This document shows positions 1 to 11,703 of a stretch of 64,000 nucleotides of DNA, piece after piece (position 1 is the stretch's first letter; each line of letters begins with the position of its first letter). The DNA is from DSWT01 sp035415725 (GTDB taxonomy: Bacteria > Chloroflexota > Anaerolineae > B4-G1 > SLSP01), in assembly GCA_035415725.1 (NCBI GenBank), contig DAOOGN010000003.1, positions 41,043 through 105,042 on the forward strand, in the 5' to 3' direction. The notes below the pieces were generated by a model that made no database searches, was not told the origin of the DNA, and saw only the letters and a program-made list of their open reading frames with translations. The position numbers and the translations under genes are program-made.

Positions 1-3000
1 TGATGTCGGTGGTGGTGGTGAAGGTGGTGCCGCCTTCCGACCACGGCTCTGCGACGATGATGGGCACTTCGTAGACCGCAACGTCTTTGCACGTCGTCGA
101 AATCAACGTCGCGCTCTGCAACGTCGCGCTGATGGGCAGCGTGAGGGTGTAGCCCTTCACGTAGGGCAACAGCGGCAAGGCCGGCGCGATGGCCTTGTCC
201 CCGCCGGGGATAGAGAGCACGTCGTAGATCACGCCACCAGTCACCACCTGCGTCGCTTCATACCCGGCGATATCTACCGTGATCGTGCGCGTGTAGCGGT
301 TCGTCTCCGCCGGCGCGATATTCCCCGCCTCAACCCGCACTGCCGACCGCTGACTGCCCAAAGCCGCAAGCGGCTCGTTCACTGCTGCCTGTTGCATTCC
401 CCCTGGATAATCCAGCCGCTGCCAGGGCACGCCGTAGAGGTTGAACTCGGTCACGGTCTTGCGATCCAGGGCATCGCCGCTGGTCGCGCTGGTACCGGGG
501 TTGTATTGGCCGAAGGGATAGACGTCCTTGGCCCGCAGCAGCGCGTCGCCGATGGTACGGCTTGCAGTTCCGGCGGGGAGGAATTCGTCGAAGAAGTGTT
601 GGAGAAGTTTCTCGCCCCACGTCGCGTGGCACAGGCTGCCCGGTGAACCGTAGCTAAACCCGGTCGCGCCGATGTAAGCACGCCCGCCCTCATGAACCAC
701 ATCATAGACCATGTTATCGTCCACGCCTCCACGTCCACCGATAGCGGGCACGGGCAAACCGCCGTGACAGCCGACGATGAAGGTCAATGGATGATCGTTG
801 TCAAAACGAAAGTAGCCACAGCCTGCGCCAGAGCACGTGTCGTCGGGTGTGAAGCTGTTTTCTGGAATGGTGGCCGAGTTATAGCTGTTGTGTCCGCCGA
901 TGAAGAAGAGGTCCATCCCGCTGTTCGCCGCGGCGCGGAAGCCGCTAATCCAGGCCGCATTGAACGGCGCCAGCACGTCCACGGTATGCGGCGTCTCGGC
1001 ATCATTGTACACGCCAAAACCGCGCGCCGCCAGACGCGCCGGCACGTTGATCACATCGGCGATGGCGCCACTGCCACAACTGGGATTGCTGTATCCTAGC
1101 TCCCAGCCGTCCACACTCGCCATCACCGCCCGCCAGGTGCCGCCGTCGGTCGCCAGGCTGTTGTTGAGCAGATAACGCATGTCCTCCGCCGTCGCGCCCA
1201 CCAGGCGGCCGACCGCCAGTTCCAGATCACCCAGGCGCCAATCGGTGCCGCCCCACAGATCGCCATAAGGATTGTCGGTGAGAATGTAGTCATGATCCGT
1301 CGCGTGAATCTGGGGGTTGGTCGCCGACGTCACCGACCAACCGGCTTCATCGTTGAACGGATCATTGTAACGGTAGAACGGCAGCACATCGTCATCCCCG
1401 ACGAGAAGCAAGTAGTAAGGGGAGAAAGTCATGCCGACGGTGGTGGAGAAGGGGAAATGATAGGACCACGTCTCTGTGCCATCTTCCACCCAATCCTCGA
1501 GGAGATCGTCCAACTCGTTAGCCACGGCGTTAGCCGTGTCCTCGCTGGCGTAGTTGACAGTGGTATTGTTCCAGTCGCGGATGGTAGAAGCGTAAAGATC
1601 GGCGTTGTAGATGACTCCCAGCGGCTGATCGTTGTACGGCGCGCCTTGGGCCACATTGTACACCTGCGCCAGCAGGTCGGTCGCGTTATAGTCGGCGTAG
1701 TTGTCGTACAGTTGGGTCCGGTTGGTCACGATGAGCGCCTCAGCCGTGCTGACCAGGCGCAGATCGGCATCCGAGAAGCTGCCCATCACCCAGTAACCCG
1801 CCCGCTGCACGCGGCTTTGCAAGGTGAGCATCTGCGGGGAGAGGGTGTTGGGAATGCGGAAGCGCCACACCACTTGCTGGCGGTAGGGGCAGAACCACCA
1901 GTAACACCCGCGGGTCAGGTTCGTCGTCACCTGGTACTCCCCGCCGCCCAGAGAGGTCGAAGTTGCCGCCGTCGGCGCCGTGCCGTAGGTGCTGCGCACC
2001 CACGTGTTGACCGGCACGCCGAGCACATCGCCGGGGACGGTGAGGATCACATTGACGTTCGAGGACGCCGCGGCGACAGAAGTCGAGACGTAAGCCACGA
2101 CATCCACGTAGTTGTAAGCGGTCTGGCCGGTGTTATCGCCGATCAGTTTGTTGACCACCACGCCTTCAGCCGCTTCCTCAAGGCGCAGCGAGGAGGCGAT
2201 GGTCACGATGGGTGGAAATTCAATGATGACAGGCGACGATGTAGTGAACGTGAACTCGGCGTCGGTTGTACCCACCCAACGTGTGCCGGCGTAAGCGTCA
2301 ATCTGCCAGGTGTACCCGGTGTTCCAGTTCAACGGCGCGAGAACCTGATGCACTGTACCGATGATGTTGTGGGTGTGTTCCACGAGCGTCCAATCCACCG
2401 TTTTGTTCAGTTGGAAGGTGTAGTGGTCGGCTTCCGGCAAGGCCTGCCAGGTCATCGTCGGGATGGTCGTTTCAATGACTGTGCCGTTGGCCGGGGAAAG
2501 CAAGGTCATCTTCTTAGGCAGATCGAGGTGCTTGATCACATTGCTGCTGCCCATGGTGAGGCTGCTCGCCACCCAACCGATGTACTCAGCCGTGGGGCCA
2601 TAACGTTTGAGTTGATACTCCCCCGGCTCCACGTTGCAGAAGCGGTAGCGGCCGCTGGCATCGGTTGTCGTCGTCTGTTCCACCGTCCCGCTCGCGCTCG
2701 GGCCGGCGATCAACTCCACCTTCACGCCAGAAAGCGCCGTCGTCGCGTAGTACACCTGCCCTTCCACACAGGGCAACGCTCTGGGTGGGGCGACGACAGA
2801 AACGCGATGCGTGGCCGTGACGCTGCCACCGCAGTTGGTCGCCACCACTTGCACAGGATAGGTGCCCGGCTCCTGCCAATAGTAGGTAGCCGTAGCCGTC
2901 CCCTGTCCCCTGGCGGGCTTGGGCGTCCACACGAAATTCAAGGGCGGCGACGCCGTCGCCGGCAAAACCTTGGTCTCCAGGCGCACCGGCACACCGGTCT

Positions 3001-5365
3001 GCGTCTCGGGGGGGCCGCCGATAGCCACATCCTGTAACGGCACGGGGCAGGCCAGCACCAGACTGGCGGACTCGATATCCCAGTTGGCGCGCCGGAAGTC
3101 ACTCCATACGGCGTAAGCGCTGTTCCCACCCACAACGGCGGGCTGGCGCTGCGGGAAGGTTGTAGCGTCGTCGTTGACGCGCCCCGTCGCACTCCAAGAC
3201 GCCCCGTCGTCCACCGACGTGCTGTAGGCGATGTCGGTGTCCCCCTCAAGGCCATCCTGCCAGAGGACGAAAACCACGCCGTCACCATCCACGGCTACCG
3301 TCGGCTCGGTTGCCGGCCCTTTCAGGATGGCGGCCGGCGTCCCCCACGTCACGCCGCCGTCCGCAGAGGCAGCGTGGAAAATGGTCTTCACGCCGGTGCA
3401 GTCGTCATCCCAAACCAGGTGAACGTAGCTATTCAGTGGATTCACCGCGATGTTGGGGGCGCCACGCAATGTGCCGGGCGCTCCTATATCCACGAACTGA
3501 CGATTAGTCCACGTCTCGCCGTCGTCCCGGGAGCGCGCGTAGCCGATATGATATTGAGTAGACGGCGTCCAGAGCGTCTCCACCCACGCCAGATGCAGCG
3601 TCCCGGCGGCGTCCCTGGCGAGGGTGGGATTTTCCAGGCTGCCATCACTGGTGATGATCTGCGTAGGTGTCATCCAGCTCGTGCCGCCGTCAGCCGAAGA
3701 AGTCAAATACAGACTATTGGATTGTTGCCAGACCACGTACACCTTCTGCCCGGCGGCGACGAGATCGGGCGCACTGGCCATGTTGTAAGATCCGCTCGCA
3801 CTGAGGGGCCGATCCTTTCCCCACGTCAGCCCGCCGTCGGCGGAGTGATCATAGTAGATGACGCTGGAGTCGCCTTGCGAGCTTGCCCATGCGACGTGAA
3901 CCGTCAAGGCGCCCGTTGCCGCGATGGCCGGAAATTCATGCAGGGGATGGTCATCGTCCACACGTCCATCGGCGCTCCATGTAACCCCGCCATCGAGCGA
4001 GGAATCCGCATACAGGGCGGCGTTGTAAGCCGCGAGACGGTAATCGGCCCAGGCCGCATACAGCCGGCCCGTGCTGCCGATGGCAATGGATGGATACGCC
4101 TGGCGGGCATCGCCTTCGTCATTGACTTGAATTGCATCGCTCCAGGCGACGCTGTCCCTTATCGAAAGGAGCACATCTGCATCCCCCGCAGAATAGTGCT
4201 CCCATGCCGCATAGATCCGCGTGGCGCCGGCGTCATTCGCCGGATTTTGCAGAAACTCTGTGGTGGTCGTGATCACGTCATCCACCGCGGACCAACCTTT
4301 CCCAGGGTCGTAGGCATCGGCGTACAGGCGATAGGTGCCGCTGATGACGCGCCACGTCGCCCAGGCCGCGCCCTGGCCGTTGATGGTGACGTTCGGGCTG
4401 TCGGCGTGATCCACGGCGCTGATCTGCCCATCCTGTCGTCCCCACGTGCCGCCGCCATCTGTGGAAATGTCGCCCATGATATACCCGGCACTGGGATTGC
4501 TGCCGGAATCTATCCACACCACGTGGACTATGTCCCCATTCGCCGCGATGGAGGGGTTGCTCTGCGTCCCGGCAGTCGTGTCGTTCAACCGGACATTGAC
4601 CAGTGCCGTGGGCGAAAGGGACGCGTAATAGATGTCCCACGTGCTGTTTCGGTCATCGTACCAGGCGATGTGCACGCGGCTACCCGTTCCCAGGGCAATG
4701 TCGGGCGCATAGTGATGGTATCCGTCGGCATCATTGTTGACACGGGTGTCCTTCCCCCATGTCAGACCGCCGTCCGTCGAGCAGTCCACGTAAATATCTC
4801 CGACATAGGCTGTACGCCCGTCGCTCCAGACGATACAGACGTCGCTGCCCAACGCTGCGATGGCCGGATTGTTTTGCGTCCCGGTCAGCACGTCGTTGAC
4901 GCGCACCTCGGCGCTCCACGTCTGGCCGCCGTCTGTGGAGCGGGCATAGTAGATATCGTCGTCTCCGGCGCGGCTGTCGGACCAGACGGCGTGTAGCACC
5001 CCCGCCGCATTGACGGCGATATCGGGAGTATATTGCCAAGCGCCGGCATCGTGATTGACGCGGACACTCGCGCCCCACGTCTGTCCCCCGTCGGGAGAAC
5101 GCGCGAAGTAGACGTCGGCGTCATCGTTGCGCCGGTCTAACCAAATCGCATAGACGTCGCTGGTGGTTTTTGAGGCCGCCAAAGCCGGCGATCCTTGATC
5201 TGCAACACCAACGGCATCATCATTGACCTTGACGTTCGGCCCCCACGGGGCATCTGCCACGGGCGCGGCATTCGTCGCAGTCACAACAACAAACAAAGCA
5301 GCCACCAAACCAAGAAACACTGTCAACAACAAACACACCAATTGCGGAATTCTTTTATAGTGCAT
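1..5365 (-). CDS. Giant secreted multidomain protein: BNR propeller, PKD/FN3-like modules, gingipain-like (C25) protease; 3' end outside window
   Basis: The frame is open from the ATG at 5365 to the left edge (more than 1,780 codons), so the C-terminus is missing. GGAGG lies 6 bases before this ATG; an ATG one codon upstream is too close. Residues 1-33 form a signal peptide. From about 35 to 765 there are repeated Asp-box motifs (S-x-DGG-x-TW, for example STDGGQTW) separated by VRVN-type strands, as in sialidase-type beta-propellers. A PKD-like domain (about 770-855), a carboxypeptidase-regulatory-like domain (about 863-940) and an FN3-like domain (about 950-1050) follow. The remainder resembles peptidase C25: His1492 in FFIGGHNSY and Cys1533 in FIVGCHGG fit the clan CD His/Cys dyad. 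Role inferred: a surface or secreted protease with a binding propeller. Substrate unknown; secretion route not visible because the C-terminus is cut off. Confidence 0.85.
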   Translation of the reverse strand, partial: MHYKRIPQLVCLLLTVFLGLVAALFVVVTATNAAPVADAPWGPNVKVNDDAVGVADQGSPALAASKTTSDVYAIWLDRRNDDADVYFARSPDGGQTWGASVRVNHDAGAWQYTPDIAVNAAGVLHAVWSDSRAGDDDIYYARSTDGGQTWSAEVRVNDVLTGTQNNPAIAALGSDVCIVWSDGRTAYVGDIYVDCSTDGGLTWGKDTRVNNDADGYHHYAPDIALGTGSRVHIAWYDDRNSTWDIYYASLSPTALVNVRLNDTTAGTQSNPSIAANGDIVHVVWIDSGSNPSAGYIMGDISTDGGGTWGRQDGQISAVDHADSPNVTINGQGAAWATWRVISGTYRLYADAYDPGKGWSAVDDVITTTTEFLQNPANDAGATRIYAAWEHYSAGDADVLLSIRDSVAWSDAIQVNDEGDARQAYPSIAIGSTGRLYAAWADYRLAAYNAALYADSSLDGGVTWSADGRVDDDHPLHEFPAIAATGALTVHVAWASSQGDSSVIYYDHSADGGLTWGKDRPLSASGSYNMASAPDLVAAGQKVYVVWQQSNSLYLTSSADGGTSWMTPTQIITSDGSLENPTLARDAAGTLHLAWVETLWTPSTQYHIGYARSRDDGETWTNRQFVDIGAPGTLRGAPNIAVNPLNSYVHLVWDDDCTGVKTIFHAASADGGVTWGTPAAILKGPATEPTVAVDGDGVVFVLWQDGLEGDTDIAYSTSVDDGASWSATGRVNDDATTFPQRQPAVVGGNSAYAVWSDFRRANWDIESASLVLACPVPLQDVAIGGPPETQTGVPVRLETKVLPATASPPLNFVWTPKPARGQGTATATYYWQEPGTYPVQVVATNCGGSVTATHRVSVVAPPRALPCVEGQVYYATTALSGVKVELIAGPSASGTVEQTTTTDASGRYRFCNVEPGEYQLKRYGPTAEYIGWVASSLTMGSSNVIKHLDLPKKMTLLSPANGTVIETTIPTMTWQALPEADHYTFQLNKTVDWTLVEHTHNIIGTVHQVLAPLNWNTGYTWQIDAYAGTRWVGTTDAEFTFTTSSPVIIEFPPIVTIASSLRLEEAAEGVVVNKLIGDNTGQTAYNYVDVVAYVSTSVAAASSNVNVILTVPGDVLGVPVNTWVRSTYGTAPTAATSTSLGGGEYQVTTNLTRGCYWWFCPYRQQVVWRFRIPNTLSPQMLTLQSRVQRAGYWVMGSFSDADLRLVSTAEALIVTNRTQLYDNYADYNATDLLAQVYNVAQGAPYNDQPLGVIYNADLYASTIRDWNNTTVNYASEDTANAVANELDDLLEDWVEDGTETWSYHFPFSTTVGMTFSPYYLLLVGDDDVLPFYRYNDPFNDEAGWSVTSATNPQIHATDHDYILTDNPYGDLWGGTDWRLGDLELAVGRLVGATAEDMRYLLNNSLATDGGTWRAVMASVDGWELGYSNPSCGSGAIADVINVPARLAARGFGVYNDAETPHTVDVLAPFNAAWISGFRAAANSGMDLFFIGGHNSYNSATIPENSFTPDDTCSGAGCGYFRFDNDHPLTFIVGCHGGLPVPAIGGRGGVDDNMVYDVVHEGGRAYIGATGFSYGSPGSLCHATWGEKLLQHFFDEFLPAGTASRTIGDALLRAKDVYPFGQYNPGTSATSGDALDRKTVTEFNLYGVPWQRLDYPGGMQQAAVNEPLAALGSQRSAVRVEAGNIAPAETNRYTRTITVDIAGYEATQVVTGGVIYDVLSIPGGDKAIAPALPLLPYVKGYTLTLPISATLQSATLISTTCKDVAVYEVPIIVAEPWSEGGTTFTTTTDI

Positions 5366-5581
5366 CATACACCTCCATCTGTACCTCCATTAACAACACT
5401 TCTCACACCAGAAATGGACCAAAAGAAAAACAGAACAATTACCATTGAGTCCTCAATTCATGGAGAAATGACGGAGAGAAGTTGAGCAGGCTCAACATAG
5501 CTTTATTGTATAGCCATTTTTCAGGAATGTCAATAACTTGTTTGTTTTGGTTGAATTTAAGTTTAAAACTAACCTTCCGGA

Positions 5582-5620
5582 AATAAAAAACCAGGGCGCA
5601 GCGTGTTCTGCGCCCTGGTT
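5582..5620 (-). terminator. Intrinsic terminator after clpB
   Basis: A perfect 13-bp inverted repeat (arms 5589-5601 and 5608-5620, 6-base loop) is followed on the minus strand by a T-rich tract (TTTTATTT). It lies downstream of the clpB stop, in the right orientation to end that transcript. Confidence 0.85.
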
Positions 5621-5634
5621 AACAAAATACAACC

Positions 5635-5652
5635 GCGGATCTGGCGATCCGC
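5635..5652. repeat. Small GATC-TGGC-GATC hairpin, copy 1
   Basis: Arms GCGGATC / GATCCGC flank the loop TGGC. The same core GGATCTGGCGATCC recurs at 15872-15891, so this is a repeated element and not a chance hairpin. Confidence 0.6.
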
Positions 5653-5743
5653 TCCGGCATAGCTAACGGGTGTGGAATTTTTGCCTCGATGTACTGCTAG
5701 AGCACAGAAGTAGGGCGAAGGGGCCATTCGCCCTACCCTGCTG

Positions 5744-8320
<2,577 letters not shown>

Positions 8321-8351
8321 AAAACACCTCTGCCAATAGTCAGTTTTGTAG

Positions 8352-8389
8352 GATGAATAGATCATTCATCTGGAGACCAGATAGGTCTC
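8352..8389. promoter_or_regulatory. Two short inverted repeats upstream of clpB
   Basis: GATGAAT-5-ATTCATC (8352-8370) and GAGACC-5-GGTCTC (8373-8389) lie 30-70 bases upstream of the clpB start. They could be operator half-sites or 5'-leader hairpins. They do not match CIRCE or HAIR consensus sequences, so the regulator is unknown. Confidence 0.35.
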
Positions 8390-8515
8390 AGAAGGTCTGT
8401 CCAGTCTAAACCTCTCACGCTACGTTTTCTTGTGCTTGAGCTATGTTCATCTTACGCAATTTATATTAGAAGCAGATTAACTTCCTATAAGATTCTCATT
8501 AGTACGGACCCAGAA

Positions 8516-8541
8516 TTGACAATTCATGAATAAGCTATAAT
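8516..8541 (+). promoter_or_regulatory. Putative sigma-70-type promoter of the GNAT gene
   Basis: Perfect TTGACA (8516-8521) and TATAAT (8536-8541) hexamers precede the GNAT start by about 50 bases. The spacer is only 14 bases, shorter than the usual 16-18, so this may be an activator-dependent or fortuitous match. Confidence 0.4.
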
Positions 8542-8591
8542 CTACCCCGTATTCATTTAGCCATGTCATCCCTGTTTAAGGAGGAGCACTT

Positions 8592-9758
8592 ATGTCCGGA
8601 AAACTGATCATTCAACCCGCCGAAACGGCGGCGGAACGCAAGGCGTTCATTCATTTTATGTGGGAAGTCTATAAAGGCGATCCTTACTGGGTCCCACCGC
8701 TGATCTCGGAACGCATGGCCTTTCTCGATCCACAAAAGCACCCTTTCCACCAACATGCCAAGGTACGCTACTTTACGGCGCAACGCGACGGCAAGATCGT
8801 CGGCACCATTGCCGGGATCATCAACTACAATCACAATCAATACTGGGACGATAAAGTCGGCTTCTTTGGGCTATTTGAGGTGCTGCCAGACGAGGAGGCT
8901 GCCCAGGCATTGCTGGCGACCGCCGAGGATTTCGCGCGCGGTGAGGGAATGGACACGCTGCGCGGCCCGATGAATTTCTCCACGAATGAGGAATGTGGGC
9001 TGCTCGTAGACGGGTGGAACGGCACGCCCGTAGCAATGCTCACGTATAATCCACGCTATTACGTCGATTTCATCGAACGGGCGGGTTACGTGAAGGCGCA
9101 GGATCTCTACGCCTACCTGACGGATATCTCGCACATTCAACCCGATGGCACAGGGCTCAATCCCAAAATACTGCGTGTGGCACAAAAAGTACGCGACCGG
9201 CTGGAGGGATTTCGCCTCCGCCCTATCAATATGCACGACTTCGACCACGATGCCCGGCTCTTCAAGGAGTTGTACAATGCGGCCTGGGCCAAAAACTGGG
9301 GCTTCGTGCCCCTCACCGATGCCGAGCTTACCCATGAGGTCGGTGCGCTCAAACCCATCATCGACCCCCCGACCGTCCTCTTCGCGGAAAAAGATGGACG
9401 CTGCATCGGCTCTAGCCTGCCCTTGCCGGATGTGAACCAGGCACTCCACCGCGCCTATCCACGTCCCGGCGTGCCCGATTGGTGGTCATTGGCGAAGATG
9501 ATGTACTGGTGGAAAGTACGCCAGAAAGTCACGACCATTCGTGCCTTTGCCGGCGGCTTCATCGAAGAGTATCGCGGGCGCGGCCTGGACGCCCTCCTTT
9601 ATCTGGAAGACCTCAAGATTGCCCTAAAACGCGGCTACAAACAGGCCGAGTTCTCATGGGTGCTCGAAAGCAACATCCCCATGCGCCAGGCTGCCGCCTA
9701 TATGAATGGGCATCTCTATCGCACCTATCGGTTATACGACAAGTCGTTAGCCGGGTAG
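8592..9758 (+). CDS. GNAT-superfamily acyltransferase-like protein
   Basis: A 388-residue cytoplasmic protein, roughly twice the size of a simple GNAT, suggesting two GNAT-like halves. The C-terminal half has GGFIEEYRGRGLDALL (about 322-337), which fits motif A of GNAT enzymes (R/Q-x-x-G-x-G/A, the acetyl-CoA pyrophosphate-binding loop). The N-terminal half has a KIVGTIAGI strand typical of the fold. The substrate cannot be read from the sequence. The start has an excellent ribosome site (AAGGAGGAGC, 6 bases before the ATG). It is monocistronic and ends in a bidirectional terminator shared with the convergent amidase. Confidence 0.8.
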   Translation: MSGKLIIQPAETAAERKAFIHFMWEVYKGDPYWVPPLISERMAFLDPQKHPFHQHAKVRYFTAQRDGKIVGTIAGIINYNHNQYWDDKVGFFGLFEVLPDEEAAQALLATAEDFARGEGMDTLRGPMNFSTNEECGLLVDGWNGTPVAMLTYNPRYYVDFIERAGYVKAQDLYAYLTDISHIQPDGTGLNPKILRVAQKVRDRLEGFRLRPINMHDFDHDARLFKELYNAAWAKNWGFVPLTDAELTHEVGALKPIIDPPTVLFAEKDGRCIGSSLPLPDVNQALHRAYPRPGVPDWWSLAKMMYWWKVRQKVTTIRAFAGGFIEEYRGRGLDALLYLEDLKIALKRGYKQAEFSWVLESNIPMRQAAAYMNGHLYRTYRLYDKSLAG

Positions 9759-9808
9759 TCAAATAGTTGGATAGTCTTTAGTCAAGTCGTCGTTCACAGC
9801 GAATATAC

Positions 9809-9836
9809 AAAGGAGCAGCGAAAATGCTGCTCCTTT
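9809..9836. terminator. Bidirectional terminator between convergent genes
   Basis: A perfect 11-bp stem (AAAGGAGCAGC / GCTGCTCCTTT) with a 6-base loop is flanked by T-rich sequence on the plus strand and A-rich sequence on the other side. It sits between the stop codons of the GNAT and amidase genes and can serve both. Confidence 0.85.
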
Positions 9837-9862
9837 TGTCTTCTACTATTCCCCAAAGGGGG

Positions 9863-10675
9863 TCAGTATTTTTTCACAATCGCGCGATACGACGAGGGTT
9901 GACGCGCCAACATAATCTGCGTCTCTTCGCGGCGGCGGCGAATCTCATCCAGGTCAAGCCGCACCACGACATAACCTTCTTCCGGCTCTTCCAGGGTCGC
10001 TAACACCTCACCAGAGGGCGCCAGAATGGCGCTCTGCCCGGCGAAGACGTAAGATGGCTCCTCGCCGATGCGGTTGGCCGCCGCCACAAACACATCGTTT
10101 TCGTAAGCGCGGGCGACCAACAGGGTGCGCCACATATCGGCGTCTTTCGCCTGCCATGCCGCCGGCAGCAAGAGCACTTCGGCGCCATCCAGCACCAGGC
10201 TACGCGCGACTTCCGGGAAAGCCAAATCCCACCCGCACATCAGCCCCAGTGTTCCCACCTCGGTCTCGACCGGCTCCAGCCGGTAGCCGGGACGGAAAAC
10301 CAGGCGTTCTTCGGCCGGCAAGTGGATTTTACGATACTCGCCCGCGACTGCGCCGTCGGGGCCAATGAGCACGGTACTGTTGTACAGCACCGTCTCCACT
10401 TTTTCCTTGACCGCCATCCCCAACAAGACATAAACGCCAAATTCGGTGGCGTGCTGCCCCAGGATGTTCGTCACCGCGCCGGGGACGCGCTGCGCCATCT
10501 GTGCAAAGCGCTGCCCACCCTCGTAGCCCGTCACCGCCAGCTCCGGGAAGACGATGATATCCACCGGCTGCTCTGTCGCAATCCGCGCGATGAAGTCAGC
10601 CATTTTACCGACGTTGGCTTCCATTTTCGCCAACTCGGGTTTCATTTGCACGACAGCCATGTTCAATTCACGCAT
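9863..10675 (-). CDS. Carbon-nitrogen hydrolase (nitrilase superfamily amidase)
   Basis: A 270-residue cytoplasmic hydrolase expected to cleave amide or carbamoyl C-N bonds through a cysteine nucleophile. The catalytic triad is complete: Glu45 (VFPELAVTGY), Lys116 (EYRKIHLP) and Cys148 (GLMCGWDLAFPE). The length and single-domain layout fit the omega-amidase, carbamoylputrescine amidase and general amidase branches; the exact substrate is not decidable. The ATG at 10675 is preceded by GGAGG with 7 bases of spacing. It is separated from the upstream pseudouridine-synthase-like gene by about 75 bases containing AAAGTC-type short repeats. Confidence 0.93.
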   Translation of the reverse strand: MRELNMAVVQMKPELAKMEANVGKMADFIARIATEQPVDIIVFPELAVTGYEGGQRFAQMAQRVPGAVTNILGQHATEFGVYVLLGMAVKEKVETVLYNSTVLIGPDGAVAGEYRKIHLPAEERLVFRPGYRLEPVETEVGTLGLMCGWDLAFPEVARSLVLDGAEVLLLPAAWQAKDADMWRTLLVARAYENDVFVAAANRIGEEPSYVFAGQSAILAPSGEVLATLEEPEEGYVVVRLDLDEIRRRREETQIMLARQPSSYRAIVKKY

Positions 10676-10749
10676 TTTATGCCTCCAAAATCGTCGAAAG
10701 TCTTGAGTCGAAAGTCAGAGAATGACTCTCCGTTCAATGTGTTGATGGC

Positions 10750-11703
10750 TCAGCGGCCTTTGGGGCGGGCGAGATAACGCAAAACGGAGCGCAATTCGGG
10801 CGCGAGCGGCGATTCCACGCGCACCATGTCACCGGAACGGGGATGGGGGAAGGTCAGCACACTCAAATGCAAGAAAATACGGTCGGGCAAGAGCGGCTGA
10901 CGACGCGAACCATAGACGCGGTCGCCAACCAGCGGAAAGCCATACCACGACAAGTGCACGCGAATCTGATGTAAGCGTCCGGTGCGCGGACGCACCTCCA
11001 ACAGGGAGTAAGGTTGCTCCTGGTCTTTGTAACAACGTTGGCCGCGATAATAGGTTTGCGCCGGACGTCCTTCCCGGGCGACGGCTAATCGCTGCCGGGC
11101 GCGCTTGACATTGCCGATCGGCTGGTCAATGACGTCTTCGCCGGTCAAGTGGCCTTCTACCAACACGGAGTAGATACACTCTACCCGGTTATGGTTGACA
11201 TGCCGTTGCAGGACACGGTAAGCCTCTGCATCCCTGGCGACTAAAACTGCGCCGGAGACTTCTGGCTCCACGCGCATCACTACGCCGGCCCGCTCTACGC
11301 CACCGACGTGAACTATGTCAGGGTCAAACTCGGCCAACTGCTGCGGCAGTGTTTTCTGGGGATATTGCCGCACCGGCTGCATGGATACACCTGCCAGCTT
11401 ATCAACGACGAGCACCGCCTCGTCTTCGTACAGGATGGACAGCGGCAGGGAGGGGACGATCACTCCGTCTTCCGCCGGCTCTCTCTCCGGTACAGCCGTG
11501 GTGACTGCATCGCCCACCGCCAGATACTGTCCCGGCTTCGACGCGAGCTGCCCGTTGATGGATACACGGCCAGCCCCAATCATCTGCCGCACGACCTGCC
11601 GATCCAATTCCACCCACGTCTGCACCAGGAATTGGTCCAGCCGCATCGCTGTCGCCGCGACCACCGTCTCACATTCCGGCATCAGGCGCCGCCGATTTTT
11701 CAT
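10750..11703 (-). CDS. RluA/RluD-like pseudouridine synthase homologue with altered catalytic motif
   Basis: A protein of up to 317 residues with an N-terminal S4 RNA-binding domain (about 20-65) followed by the RluA fold. The C-terminal family signature RLHQIRVHLSWYGFPLVGD is well kept. The active-site motif, normally HRLDxxTSG, reads MRVEPEVSG (143-151), so the catalytic Asp is Glu146. The NKPAG motif is also changed (DKLAGVSMQP). Family knowledge says the Asp is essential, so it may be an RNA-binding protein without synthase activity. It overlaps the end of lspA; the start may be ATG 11703 or ATG 11682 (MPECETVV), since neither has a strong ribosome site. It is probably cotranscribed with traR-lspA. 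Confidence 0.85.
   Translation of the reverse strand: MKNRRRLMPECETVVAATAMRLDQFLVQTWVELDRQVVRQMIGAGRVSINGQLASKPGQYLAVGDAVTTAVPEREPAEDGVIVPSLPLSILYEDEAVLVVDKLAGVSMQPVRQYPQKTLPQQLAEFDPDIVHVGGVERAGVVMRVEPEVSGAVLVARDAEAYRVLQRHVNHNRVECIYSVLVEGHLTGEDVIDQPIGNVKRARQRLAVAREGRPAQTYYRGQRCYKDQEQPYSLLEVRPRTGRLHQIRVHLSWYGFPLVGDRVYGSRRQPLLPDRIFLHLSVLTFPHPRSGDMVRVESPLAPELRSVLRYLARPKGR

Larger units (their letters stand above)
5366..5743. other. Intergenic gap with three hairpins
   Basis: This 378-base gap separates the giant secreted protein from clpB. It holds an intrinsic terminator (5582-5620), a small GATC-core hairpin (5635-5652) and a 10-bp inverted repeat GTAGGGCGAA / TTCGCCCTAC (5711-5737) just after the clpB stop. 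The AT-rich stretch 5370-5580 presumably contains the promoter of the secreted protein, but I could not single out convincing -35/-10 boxes. No supported gene was found. Confidence 0.6.

Noticed and set aside
1292..4996. Two long plus-strand open frames (1292-3037 and 3374-4996)
   Set aside because: They are antisense to the secreted multidomain protein, whose minus frame shows recognisable motifs throughout, has a signal peptide and ribosome site, and runs unbroken to the edge. The plus frames give low-complexity His/Arg/Val-rich text.
8321..8591. CIRCE or HspR operator for clpB
   Set aside because: Neither the CIRCE inverted repeat nor the HAIR consensus is present; only short unrelated inverted repeats were found.
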